Source: Flexivirga oryzae (GTDB lineage Bacteria > Actinomycetota > Actinomycetes > Actinomycetales > Dermatophilaceae). From it: a DNA stretch of 64,000 bases. The stretch lies in the NCBI RefSeq assembly GCF_014190805.1, contig NZ_JACHVQ010000002.1, positions 620,001-684,000 on the forward strand. Direction: 5' to 3'. The notes beneath the pieces are model-generated. The model did not search any database. It was not told where the DNA came from and saw only the letters and a list, made by a program, of their open reading frames with translations. Below, piece after piece: positions 17,623 to 25,676 of this stretch. Made by a program: the position numbers and the translations under genes. Numbering within the stretch: position 1 is the first letter of the stretch; every line of letters starts with the position of its first letter.

Positions 17623-18343
17623 TCATACCCCGCTGTTGTTCGGACCGGGCAGGATCGGGCCGACCTTGAGGTAGGAGCGGCTCTGCGGCGGCTTGCAGGT
17701 GAACTCGGGCAGCGGGAGGTATGCCGACCGGTACGAGTCCGGCGGGTAGACCCGCAGCCCGCGCACCGCCACCTGCTGGCAGTCGCTCTTGCGCGGCGCG
17801 CTGGACAGGAACGGCCCGGCGGAGGCGGTCGCGTTCGGGATCAACACCACCGGCTGGTGCCCGACGATCCGGTCCGCCGCGCGGCCGACCTGGTGACCGT
17901 CGTCGCCGGCGACATACGAAACACCCGGCGCGCCGGTGAGCTTGCAGACCGTGTTGCTGATGTTGGTGAACCGCAGCGGCCGGTGCGAGCCCTGCATGTC
18001 GAAATCGCCGGCGCCGAGAGACAGCTTCAGCTGGTCGACCGTGCAGCGCGGGACCCGGTTTGTCGCCCGGCGACGAGGTGGTCGGTTGTTGGGTGGTCTG
18101 CGGCGCGGAAGCGTGGCTCGTGCTTCCCGTCCCCGTCACGGATGCCGCCGCCGGCGAGCTGTCTGTTGTGCTGGAGGTCTGCAGGCTCTGCACCTCACTG
18201 GTCGTTCCCGCATCCACACCTGTCGAGGACCCGGCCGGTGACTGCACGGCTCCGGAGCCGCCACTCGGCCCGCAGCCGGCGAGGAGAAACACCGCACCGA
18301 CACCTGCGGCGGTCAGAGCAGTGCGTGCTGATGTGCGAATCAT
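17623..18343 (-). pseudogene. DUF4232 lipoprotein gene with a frameshift
   Basis: It starts at ATG 18343 with a signal peptide and lipobox LLAGC (Cys near residue 24), then a Ser/Thr linker. Near 18044-18056 the reading frame shifts by one base. Before the shift the frame reads TSSPGDKPGP. The other frame then gives the conserved DUF4232 domain, beginning RCTVDQLKLSLGAGDF and continuing through NISNTVCKLTGAPGVS to GPILPG and a stop at 17623. Removing one base at the shift would fuse them as PGPRCTVDQL. Without that, translation in the first frame runs on as a basic, non-homologous tail to 17528. Either a real mutation or a sequencing error in GGTCCCGCG. Confidence 0.8.
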
Positions 18344-18432
18344 CGTGATCGTCCCCTGCTCACGGTCGATCTCTGGCCGACCGACCTCTCCTGGTAGGAC
18401 GCGCAGGTGGCAGGCCAGGTTGGCTCAGCGGT

Positions 18433-18452
18433 GTCAGCGCTGGTCGAGCAGG
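18433..18452 (+). repeat. Left copy of a 20-bp direct repeat bordering the cluster
   Basis: GTCAGCGCTGGTCGAGCAGG is identical, and in the same orientation, to 48926-48945. The two copies enclose the whole biosynthetic block. Its core (GCGCTGGTCGAG) also appears in the dnaX repeats, so it belongs to a dispersed repeat family. Confidence 0.8.
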
Positions 18453-18469
18453 GGTGCGTCCTCCGGATT

Positions 18470-19507
18470 TCAAACGGGTGGTGCGGCGCCCGGGTCCTCG
18501 TAGTCAGAGGACAGCAGACCCCGTCGAACCGCCGCGATCCCGAGTTGGAAGCGCGTGTCGACGCCCAGGCTCTCGAAGAGCTGCGAGAGATGGCGCCGCA
18601 GTGTCCTCGACGAGATGCCGAGCCGGCGGGCGATCGCCTCGTCGGTCCTGCCCTCGGCAAGTTCGTGCAGGATCGCCGTCTGTATCTCGAACGGGACGTA
18701 GTCGTCGCCCTCGTCGGTCGTATCGCTGAAGTCCTGCCCGCGCTCCCACAGGAACTCGAAGATCAGATGCAGATAGTCGACGACCGCCTGGTCGCGAACC
18801 AGCGCTGCGCTCGCACCCATCGTCGGTGCCGGAATCAGCGCGAACGAACGGTCGATGAGCACCATCCGGGCGGGAATGATCGACGCCGTGCGGATCTCGG
18901 CCCCCATCTCCGCCATCGACTTGAGGTATTGCAGCGAGTGGTGATAGCGCCGGGCGGTGTGCGTGTACAAGTCGCGGAAGACGATCCCACGCCGAAGCAT
19001 CTCGCCGTCCTCCTCGACCGCGGACTTGAGCACCTCCGGAGTGGCCATGGTGGGGTGGGCCGAATAGATGCACTGTCGAACGCCGTCTCGGATCTCCCCC
19101 ATCCGGTCGCGAACCTCACCACCGTCGGTGAGCAACTCCGAGGACGCCAGGACCTCACTCACGCGGGTCGCGTCGCGGTACAGGGGCGCGAGTTCGCGCA
19201 ACTCCGCCCGCAGGTCTGCGCAGTCGCGCAACTCCTGGTGAACCCTCGCCTCACGTGGCCCGAGCACTTCCTCCGCGGCCTCGCTCGGGCTCAACGCCTC
19301 GAACCTGTCCTCCCCGCTCCGATGCACCAGGTGGAGCCGGACCAGCACGTTCAGGGCCTCGTCGATGTCCGTGTCGGCCAGCGTCGCGGCCGCCTTGGTG
19401 AGGTCCCCGACGTGTTCGATCAGCGACGCATACAACGCACGGGCACCGGGCCCCAACCCATCTGGATCGGAGTCCGGTGCCGTCGAGTCGTCTGAGCGAC
19501 ATCCCAT
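18470..19507 (-). CDS. LuxR-type regulator with TrmB-like N-terminus
   Basis: 345 residues from ATG 19507. GGGAGG is placed 7 nt upstream; the GTG at 19513 is too close to it. Residues about 20-80 look like a TrmB-type winged helix (LYASLIEHVGDLTKAAATLA). The middle (about 130-260) is an effector-like region (DLYTHTARRYHHSLQYL, RMVLIDRSFALIP). The C-terminal LuxR helix-turn-helix (about 285-340) contains EGRTDEAIARRLGISSRTLR. There is no receiver domain. The gene follows a small secreted-peptide gene on the same strand and stands at the cluster edge, which makes it the likely pathway regulator (inference). Confidence 0.88.
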   Translation of the reverse strand: MGCRSDDSTAPDSDPDGLGPGARALYASLIEHVGDLTKAAATLADTDIDEALNVLVRLHLVHRSGEDRFEALSPSEAAEEVLGPREARVHQELRDCADLRAELRELAPLYRDATRVSEVLASSELLTDGGEVRDRMGEIRDGVRQCIYSAHPTMATPEVLKSAVEEDGEMLRRGIVFRDLYTHTARRYHHSLQYLKSMAEMGAEIRTASIIPARMVLIDRSFALIPAPTMGASAALVRDQAVVDYLHLIFEFLWERGQDFSDTTDEGDDYVPFEIQTAILHELAEGRTDEAIARRLGISSRTLRRHLSQLFESLGVDTRFQLGIAAVRRGLLSSDYEDPGAAPPV

Positions 19508-19608
19508 CGTCACGCCTCCCGCGGCGACTATACAAGCGATGGGCGACCCGGCGTGCCCAGTTCGGAAAATCCACCAGGCCCGCACGAGTTCAATTGCCTA
19601 CCAACGGA

Positions 19609-19770
19609 TCACGGCCACCACAGCCCGTCCGCCTGGAAGGTCGCACCACCGTTGTCGGTCGTCACGGTGCTCGCGGGTGCTCCGTCGGCCTGGTGCGAGA
19701 CTGCGTGCCCGCCACCTCCGAGACCGATCAAGACAGTCGACATGACGACGGCGAGTGCGAACTTCTTCAT
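19609..19770 (-). CDS. Small secreted peptide beside the LuxR-type regulator
   Basis: 53 residues: a basic start (MKKFALAVV), a hydrophobic core to about residue 20, a likely cleavage near AVS-HQ, and a mature part ending GGATFQADGLWWP. GGAGGG sits 6 nt before the ATG at 19770. It is on the same strand and 101 bp upstream of the regulator gene, and no known family is recognised. The Trp-rich C-terminus and partner gene suggest an exported signalling peptide, but a precursor peptide or plain secreted protein is possible. Confidence 0.7.
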   Translation of the reverse strand: MKKFALAVVMSTVLIGLGGGGHAVSHQADGAPASTVTTDNGGATFQADGLWWP

Positions 19771-20140
19771 CAGTGAACCCTCCAGAGATAGAACTTGAGA
19801 AACGTTGTCGTCTACGCGTTTTCGTCCAACACCCCCGCTTCGGCGACAACCACAGCAAACGCTCGCCGGGTAAGTCGCCGCAATAGATTCGGGCTGTCCT
19901 ACGTCGGCCAGTACGTGACCGCATCGGGACATCCGGCCCGTCGACCGATCTTGCTCAACCGTCCGGTAAGTTACTGAAATCCCTTTATCTGCAACATTTT
20001 TCATCGCCCACTTGTTGCCCCGGGTGGCTCACACCGTGTCCGGTGCCAGATGGGGGCACCGTCCGGTTCACCGGGCCCGGGAACTCTTGCTAGCTGAATG
20101 AGCGGCACTCGGAAGCCGTTCCGCAAGGTGAAGAGGCACC
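19771..20140. promoter_or_regulatory. 370-bp divergent intergenic region at the cluster edge
   Basis: No gene seen. The region is richer in A/T than its surroundings, notably 19960-20015. It separates the secreted-peptide/regulator pair (minus) from the ACP-PPTase pair (plus), so it should hold two promoters. A hairpin-forming GGTGCC...GGCACC lies near 20042-20060. I cannot define -10/-35 boxes with confidence. Confidence 0.5.
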
Positions 20141-20404
20141 ATGACCGTCACGACCACAACATCGGGCAAGCGCTCCACCCAAGACGTGAGCAACTGGCTG
20201 GTCGGCTGGATCCACCGGCACCTCGGCATCCCCGCCGAGTCCTTCGGGATCGCGTGCGACCTACGAGACCTCGCGATGGACTCCACCGAGTCGCTGCTCC
20301 TGTTGGAGGACATTCGCTCCGAGTTCGGCGTCCGGCTGCGCCCGATAGCGCTGGTCAACTCCTCGGTGTGGCGGCTCGCCGGGCTTGTCGCCGAGCGCCC
20401 ATAA
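20141..20404 (+). CDS. Acyl carrier protein
   Basis: 87 residues. The carrier motif is DLAMDSTESLLLLEDI, with the phosphopantetheine Ser at residue 48. It has the variant MDST in place of GxDSL. The helical pattern and EFGVRL segment are typical of ACPs. AAGGTGAAGAGG precedes ATG 20141. Its stop overlaps the start of the phosphopantetheinyl transferase gene by one base (TAATG), so carrier and activating enzyme are translated together. Probably the starter or a tailoring carrier of the cluster. Confidence 0.88.
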   Translation: MTVTTTTSGKRSTQDVSNWLVGWIHRHLGIPAESFGIACDLRDLAMDSTESLLLLEDIRSEFGVRLRPIALVNSSVWRLAGLVAERP

Positions 20405-21300
20405 TGACAACCACCGAACTGCTACCGGCGCAGTCGGTGGCCACCCGAATACACCCGGTCCCGGGTGGGTGTGACTTGTGGCTGCTCGCCGAGTCCGACG
20501 TCGACGAGGTCGCCGCACGCCTCGACGCGTCGTCAGCGCTGTCACCCCTGGAGACCGAGCGGCTGCAACGGTTGCTACGCCCGGATTCGCGTCGGCGGCA
20601 TCTGGGCGCAAGGGTGCTCGCTCGCTGGGCCGTGGGTCGCTATCTCGGACAGCGTCCGCGCGACGTCCGATTCGCCGTCGGCGAGTACGGCCGACCGTTG
20701 TTGATCGACGGAGGCCACCTGGACTTCAACCTGACACACACCGACGGCCTCATCGCGTGTGCGGTGACCACCGGCGCGACCGTCGGTTTGGACGTCGAGA
20801 CCTTTCCGGCTCGCGCGGAGGCCGGTCGGTTGATCACACGGGTGCTCACCGCTCGGGAGCTCGAGCACATCGAGTGCACGAACCAACGAGGTGTCCGGGA
20901 GGCCCTCGCCGAGCACTGGGTCCTGAAGGAGGCCTACACCAAGGCTCTCGGCCTGGGACTGCATCACGCATTCGACTCGTTCGACATTCGCGACCTCAAG
21001 GGACGGCCCCGCGTGCACGACCCGAAGACCGCTGCGATGCCCCTGCCCGACTGGTCGTTGCACCTCCTGCACCTCGGGCGGGCCTACGTGATGGGACTGG
21101 CCCGGTCCGATCGGCGCCACGGAACGGTGCTGCCTCTTCGGCTGTTCGACGCCGCCGGGACCCTCGCGGGGGTGGAGACGGCAACGGCGGCCCTCGTCCC
21201 CCGCGCTGTCGCCGGTGTCGCGGTGGCCCGGGTGTCCGTCTCGGGACAGGCCGTAGTGAGCCACCTGCAAACCCTTGAGGCACCCGCGCACCCCGATTAG
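20404..21300 (+). CDS. Sfp-type 4'-phosphopantetheinyl transferase
   Basis: 298 residues. It attaches the CoA-derived arm to carrier domains. The family motifs are in order: FNLTHTDG (about 115), GLDVE (about 135; Mg-binding Asp/Glu) and WVLKEAYTKALG (about 175). A stretch of about 60 residues after the catalytic domain is less conserved. ATG 20404 overlaps the ACP stop. The cluster has at least six carrier domains that would need this enzyme. Confidence 0.94.
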   Translation: MTTTELLPAQSVATRIHPVPGGCDLWLLAESDVDEVAARLDASSALSPLETERLQRLLRPDSRRRHLGARVLARWAVGRYLGQRPRDVRFAVGEYGRPLLIDGGHLDFNLTHTDGLIACAVTTGATVGLDVETFPARAEAGRLITRVLTARELEHIECTNQRGVREALAEHWVLKEAYTKALGLGLHHAFDSFDIRDLKGRPRVHDPKTAAMPLPDWSLHLLHLGRAYVMGLARSDRRHGTVLPLRLFDAAGTLAGVETATAALVPRAVAGVAVARVSVSGQAVVSHLQTLEAPAHPD

Positions 21301-21310
21301 ACATGACTCA

Positions 21311-21346
21311 CCGGGTCACCCGACCCGGACGCTCGAGGCCTCGAGC
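21311..21346 (+). terminator. Two adjacent hairpins downstream of the PPTase gene
   Basis: CCGGGTC / GACCCGG (21311-21317, 21322-21328) is followed at once by the perfect palindrome GCTCGAGGCCTCGAGC (21331-21346). They lie 10 bp after the PPTase stop and before the sigma-factor gene. Termination or attenuation is likely, though no T run follows. Confidence 0.5.
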
Positions 21347-21456
21347 TCCTTCCCCGCCTGTGGGTCGACGAAGGACCGGACGCGGTTCCGGCCCACCGGC
21401 GGACTTTTCGACCGACCGCTTCGTGCGGGGGGACCGCATCACCGAAGGAGTTCACC

Positions 21457-22086
21457 ATGCCTGCTCTGACCCGTCTCGGAAACAAGCCGCCCGACGTCTC
21501 GCCCGGAGATCTGGTCGCGGGTTGTGCCGCCGGCGAACAAGCCTGCTGGGACGAGTTGATGAGACGCTACGGGCGGCTGGTCTACGGCGTCGCCCGCCGT
21601 TACCGGCTGACCTCGGCCGAATGTGACGACGTCGCGCAAGCCACCTGGCTCCGGCTGGTCCAGCGGATCACGACCCTGCGCAACCCCGACAGCGTCGGCG
21701 ATTGGTTGGCAACGGTCGCCCGCAACGAATCCCTCCGGGTCATCACCCGCGAGCGCCGCGCGATCCCCATGGCGGAGCCGATCGAAGCGATGGCCGTCGC
21801 CACCACCGGCGACCCGGAACGGGCGGCACTGGTCCGCAGCGAACTGGCCGTGCTTCGGGTCGCGATGGAACAACTGAGCTCGCGCGACCAGCACCTCCTG
21901 CGCCTGGTCCTGCGCGACCCGGCTCCGACATACCAGCAGATCAGCGACGAAACGGGCATACCGGTCGCGTCGATCGGACCCACGCGCACGCGTTGCCTGC
22001 GCAAGCTGCGCGCGGCGATGTCCGAACTCGGCGTCGAGCGTCCGTCGGCATGTCCGGTTCAGGCCACGGCGGGATCTTCTACATAG
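21457..22086 (+). CDS. ECF-type RNA polymerase sigma factor
   Basis: 209 residues from ATG 21457 with AAGGAG 7 nt upstream. The region 2 segment (residues about 25-95) contains WDELMRRYGRLVYGVARRY and DDVAQATWLRL. The region 4 segment (about 130-185) contains LSSRDQHLLRLVL and a helix-turn-helix QQISDETGIPVASIGPTRTRCLRKLR. No anti-sigma gene is adjacent; the next genes are a carrier-like protein and an unknown. Likely controls part of the cluster (inference). Confidence 0.93.
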   Translation: MPALTRLGNKPPDVSPGDLVAGCAAGEQACWDELMRRYGRLVYGVARRYRLTSAECDDVAQATWLRLVQRITTLRNPDSVGDWLATVARNESLRVITRERRAIPMAEPIEAMAVATTGDPERAALVRSELAVLRVAMEQLSSRDQHLLRLVLRDPAPTYQQISDETGIPVASIGPTRTRCLRKLRAAMSELGVERPSACPVQATAGSST

Positions 22087-22114
22087 ACCTGTCCCGTCGC
22101 CCAGGAGGAAATCG

Positions 22115-22561
22115 GTGCCCGGATCAAACTCGTCATACCAACGGCGCCCCACCACGGCGGCGGATGTCTTCCCGATCGTGCGCACCTGTATGGCGCAGGC
22201 ACTCGACGTGCCCGAAGTACTGATCGAACCGACGACCGCGTTCTTCGACGAGCTCGCGGCCACCTCCTTCGACGTGGTCGACCTGCTTCACCGACTCGAC
22301 GAGGCGACCGGAGCGATCGGCGACACGCACGACCTGCGGACCCTGATCCGGGGCGATCTCGCCCCGGATCAGTTCGCGGATGCATCCGGGAGGCTGACCG
22401 AACGCGGCCGCGCCCAGGTCGTCGAGCTGCTGCCGCACCGACGCGCGGTGACACGGCAGCCACAGACGCCCGAGGACGCCGTCTCGTCGCTGACCGCCTG
22501 GGCGATCGCCATGATCGTCGGCCGGCGAGTCACCGCCCAGGAACAGGCGGCACACCGATGA
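22115..22561 (+). CDS. Carrier-like protein (divergent ACP) with C-terminal extension
   Basis: 148 residues from GTG 22115 (AGGAGG at 22103-22108). Residues about 15-75 resemble an acyl carrier protein: VRTCMAQALDVPEVLIEP, then FFDELAATSFDVVDLLHRLDE, where ATSFDVVDL sits at the position of the DSL motif and keeps a serine (Thr-Ser). The following 70 residues do not match a carrier. The stop overlaps the next gene (ATGA). It could carry a starter unit; a non-modified carrier is equally possible because the usual Asp/Gly before the Ser is absent. Confidence 0.72.
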   Translation: MPGSNSSYQRRPTTAADVFPIVRTCMAQALDVPEVLIEPTTAFFDELAATSFDVVDLLHRLDEATGAIGDTHDLRTLIRGDLAPDQFADASGRLTERGRAQVVELLPHRRAVTRQPQTPEDAVSSLTAWAIAMIVGRRVTAQEQAAHR

Positions 22562-22995
22562 ACGCCTCCTTCGCCGACACCGTCAGGGTGAGAACGGCCG
22601 TCGTCGGACAGCCGCACGACGTGTGCGACACCGTGCGCGAACTGACCCTGCAGGCACTGGAGCCCACCGAAGCACTGTGGCGGCCGGACCTGGTCGAGGT
22701 CGTCGAGGTCGCCGGCGAGATCTGCGTCGAACTTCGCGGGCCGCTGGGCGTCTTCGCCCGGGCGCACGGTTGCCGGACCGTCGGCGCGCACAGCCGCCGG
22801 CACCTCGACCGGCAGCTCGCGACGGTTGTGCTGGTCCGACACGCGGACGGCGCATCGGCTGAAGCGGCCGCCGCCGACGGCGCGGATGCCGGTCTCATCG
22901 CTGGTGGTCCCGCGACGACATCGAGCACCGCGCGCAATCATCTGGCGGAGCTCGTCCACTCGGTGATCTCCACCTCGGACGCCGCGGCGGCCTGA
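22558..22995 (+). CDS. Unknown 145-aa protein coupled to the carrier-like gene
   Basis: I do not recognise a family. It is a soluble protein with two halves. The first (about 1-95) alternates short strands and helices (VVGQPHDVCDTVRELTLQAL; VEVVEVAGEICVELRG; RHLDRQLATVVLVRH). The second is Ala-rich, ending in a helix (TARNHLAELVHSVIS). It has no membrane segment or evident catalytic motif. Its start overlaps the carrier-like gene by 4 bp, and it is the last gene before a strong terminator, so it belongs to the sigma-carrier-unknown unit. Confidence 0.7.
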   Translation: MNASFADTVRVRTAVVGQPHDVCDTVRELTLQALEPTEALWRPDLVEVVEVAGEICVELRGPLGVFARAHGCRTVGAHSRRHLDRQLATVVLVRHADGASAEAAAADGADAGLIAGGPATTSSTARNHLAELVHSVISTSDAAAA

Positions 22996-23013
22996 ACCGC
23001 ACAGCCAAACCGC

Positions 23014-23052
23014 AGATCCGCTCCTGCTGCACGCAGGGGCGGATCTCCTTTC
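23014..23052 (+). terminator. Intrinsic terminator of the sigma-factor unit
   Basis: AGATCCGCTCCTGC (23014-23027) pairs with GCAGGGGCGGATCT (23033-23046) around a 5-nt loop, with one G-T type mismatch, followed by CCTTTC. It lies 19 bp after the last plus-strand gene of the cluster. Confidence 0.85.
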
Positions 23053-23090
23053 TGTGCCCGCCCGGGGTCGGTGCGGCACATCGACAACGA

Positions 23091-23129
23091 CACCACCCTC
23101 CGGCGGCAGAAGCCCTCCGGAGGGTGGTG
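23091..23129 (-). terminator. Hairpin ending the long minus-strand cluster operon
   Basis: Perfect 13-bp arms CACCACCCTCCGG (23091-23103) and CCGGAGGGTGGTG (23117-23129) with a 13-nt loop. It is 20 bp downstream of the last minus-strand gene (23149-23373) and back to back with the plus-strand terminator. Confidence 0.8.
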
Positions 23130-23148
23130 GTCGATCGGTGGTGGCCCG

Positions 23149-23373
23149 TCAGCCGGCCGCGAGGTGACGCAGTCGCAGTCGCGAGGCCAGCACGACGACC
23201 GCCAGGCCCACGATCCCCATGACGATGCCGGATGTCGGCTGGTCGTGACCCATCCAGGTCGTGAGAACGGTGTCCATGTTCAGCTGGGTCCGCAGGTATG
23301 CCGACCCGAAGCCGAGCACGGCGAGCGTCCAGCCCACGGCGCGGACGAGGTGGTACTGCACGTGATGTGACAT
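23149..23373 (-). CDS. Small two-helix membrane protein
   Basis: 74 residues with two hydrophobic segments (about 13-27 and 47-64; AVGWTLAVLGFGSAYL and IVMGIVGLAVVVLAS). ATG 23373 has GGGATCTCCCC-like purine-rich sequence on its 5' side. It is the last gene of the operon, after the ABC exporter genes. It could be an accessory of the exporter. No family recognised. Confidence 0.7.
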   Translation of the reverse strand: MSHHVQYHLVRAVGWTLAVLGFGSAYLRTQLNMDTVLTTWMGHDQPTSGIVMGIVGLAVVVLASRLRLRHLAAG

Positions 23374-23445
23374 GGGGAGATCCCTTCGTTGATGGCTCGA
23401 TCGGTTGATGAACGGCCGCGCGATGGTCGGGGCGGCCTGCTCTCT

Positions 23446-24546
23446 TCAGAGCTTTTCGGTCGACACCCTGCTGAGCGTGACCAGTGCGACGGCGCCGGCG
23501 GCCGCAAGCAGCAGCAGCGGCCGCGCCACGGACCAGGCACCGGGTGTGAAACCGCTGAACAATGCGCCGTTCAGCTGCGTGACCCACGTCGTGGGCAGCA
23601 CCTGCGCGACCGCCTGCATCCAGTCCGGCATGATGCTGAGCGGCCACAGCGCGCCGCCCAGCATCGCCATCGGCAGGGTCACCGCCGTGACGAGCAGCCG
23701 GGCGACCGACTCCTTGGTGGTCCGGGTGACCAGCAACAGCCCGAAGGCTATGGCGAACACGTTGAACAGGACGAACGCCCCCACAAGTGCCGCCAGCCGT
23801 CCGGTGCTGAGACCCAGCGGAACATGGAAGATCCATCGCATGCCGGCCACCATGACGAGGAACTCACCCACCGCCAGCAGCGCGAACAACGAGACGAGCT
23901 GGGCGACATACCCCAGGCGGCTGCTGGACGCGATGAGGATCCGTTGGGTCGTGGTGAATGTCTTGTCCTTCACGAACATCAGGATGTTGGACATGGTCAG
24001 CAGCAACATGACGAAGACGATCATGTTGAACGAGGACACCAGGACGGTGGCGTTGTCGTTGCCGATCACCGATGCCTCGGCACGCATCGCCGGTGCGGTG
24101 TGCGCGAAGGTTCGCAGCGAGTTGCGCAGCTGCGCCGCTGAGTCGCTGTTGTCGGCCAAATAGCCCAGGGTCGACGCGATCGAATTGAGCCGGGTGGCCA
24201 ACAGCACGTTGTTGGCGCTGACCTGGCCGTAGCTGACCTTCGCGCGGAGCGCCGCCGCATCACCGGCGGCCGCCTCGAGGCTGCCGTCGATGGCAAGCAT
24301 GGCGTCGTCTGTCGAACCGCGGTCGGCACGCGACACCACCGAGTAGTCGATGTCTGCCGACTTCAACTCCGTGGTGACGAAGCCTCGCAACACCGGATCC
24401 GTGACCGAGACGGCGACCGATGGGTTGGTCCCGTTGTGGTACTGCAGCACGACGCCCTGCACCAGCACCAACGGCATGACGATCGCCACGAGCAGCACGA
24501 ACGGTCGCTTCAGCACCCGCCGCGCATAAAGGGCCAGAACACTCAT
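23446..24546 (-). CDS. ABC-2 type exporter permease (second)
   Basis: 366 residues from ATG 24546, overlapping the previous permease stop (ATGA). One N-terminal membrane segment (about 18-32) is followed by a large extracytoplasmic region (about 40-180). Five C-terminal segments come next, with the ABC-2 signature region TMSNILMFVKDKTFTTTQRIL and GGALWPLSIMPDWMQAVAQVLPTTW. It pairs with the gene at 24543 and the ATPase at 25677. Likely exports the cluster product. Confidence 0.9.
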   Translation of the reverse strand: MSVLALYARRVLKRPFVLLVAIVMPLVLVQGVVLQYHNGTNPSVAVSVTDPVLRGFVTTELKSADIDYSVVSRADRGSTDDAMLAIDGSLEAAAGDAAALRAKVSYGQVSANNVLLATRLNSIASTLGYLADNSDSAAQLRNSLRTFAHTAPAMRAEASVIGNDNATVLVSSFNMIVFVMLLLTMSNILMFVKDKTFTTTQRILIASSSRLGYVAQLVSLFALLAVGEFLVMVAGMRWIFHVPLGLSTGRLAALVGAFVLFNVFAIAFGLLLVTRTTKESVARLLVTAVTLPMAMLGGALWPLSIMPDWMQAVAQVLPTTWVTQLNGALFSGFTPGAWSVARPLLLLAAAGAVALVTLSRVSTEKL

Positions 24547-25670
24547 CGGACCGCTCCCTTCTGACCGATCATCACGGCCGACGCCGTCAGCGCCGCGACG
24601 GCGACAGCCGCACTCACCAGCAGCGGCGTCCACTGCGTCGCATATCCGGAGATCTCCCGGAAGAAGGCGGATTGGAAGACCGAGTTGACCGCCAGGTTGC
24701 TCAGCGCGCCGAAGTCGAGCTTGACGAACCCGCCGCCGACGAAGGTCATCACCGGGATGAGCAACGACACCACCGGATCGAGCCACGGGCGGCTGCGCCC
24801 GAGAACGCCCAGCAACAGGCCGATGCTGTTGAACAGGACCGCGCTCACGACGATGATCGCGGCCAGCACCCACGGCCTCGACCCGAGGTCGGCGCCGAAT
24901 GCGAGCGTTGCGGTGACCACGATGACCGTTGCCTGCAGGATGGAGCACAGGGTTCCCGCCACGACCTCCGCGCTCATCAGCCGGAACACCCCCGTGGGGC
25001 TGGCGAGGTACCTGTCGCCCAGCGGCCCGTCATACTCGTCCTTGACGAAGTTCATCGTGTTGCCCAGACCGTAGAGCAGGATCAGCACCAGCATGGTGAC
25101 CGTGTAGTAGGTGATCCCGGACACTCCCGCCGATGGGTCCTTCGCGGTCGACACCGGTTGTGAGATGTAGTCGGCCGTCTTGTATGCCGCGGTCGACCCG
25201 CCGGCCGCGACCACCGCCGTCGCCCGCTGCGCATCGGTGATCGAGGACACCGCGGCTCGCGCCGCGTTCAACTGGTCGATGCGGGAGTCCACGGCGGTGA
25301 GCTCGACGATCGGTGGCGAGGCGGCCCGGGCAGCGCTGCCGAAGTCGGCCGGGATGGTCGCGACGACGTCGACCGAGCCGTCCGCCAGCTGGTCGGCGGC
25401 CGCGGCCGCCGACGCCGGGGCCACGGTGAACGCGTTGGTCGCCGAAAGCTGCGACACCAGCGCCGTCGACGCCGCAGTGTGGGACAGGTCGACGACCGCG
25501 AGTGACGTGCGCGAGCCGACGGTGTCCGAAGAGGCGCTGTGCTGCGTGAAGGTCGACGCCAGCGCGTTGCCCAGGATCACGATCAACAGCAGCGGCAGCA
25601 CCAGCAGGTTGAGCAACACGGACTTGTTGGTCAACTTCCGCCGCATGGACGAGACGATGATGGTCAGCAC
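24543..25670 (-). CDS. ABC-2 type exporter permease (first)
   Basis: 375 residues from GTG 25670 (MLTIIVSSMRRKL); an ATG at 25646 is possible. Same layout as its partner: one N-terminal segment (LLVLPLLLIVILGNAL), an extracytoplasmic domain of about 150 residues, then five membrane segments with NTMNFVKDEYDGPLGDRYLASP. It lies 6 bp downstream of the ATPase gene. Confidence 0.9.
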   Translation of the reverse strand: MLTIIVSSMRRKLTNKSVLLNLLVLPLLLIVILGNALASTFTQHSASSDTVGSRTSLAVVDLSHTAASTALVSQLSATNAFTVAPASAAAAADQLADGSVDVVATIPADFGSAARAASPPIVELTAVDSRIDQLNAARAAVSSITDAQRATAVVAAGGSTAAYKTADYISQPVSTAKDPSAGVSGITYYTVTMLVLILLYGLGNTMNFVKDEYDGPLGDRYLASPTGVFRLMSAEVVAGTLCSILQATVIVVTATLAFGADLGSRPWVLAAIIVVSAVLFNSIGLLLGVLGRSRPWLDPVVSLLIPVMTFVGGGFVKLDFGALSNLAVNSVFQSAFFREISGYATQWTPLLVSAAVAVAALTASAVMIGQKGAVR

Positions 25671-25676
25671 GCCGCG

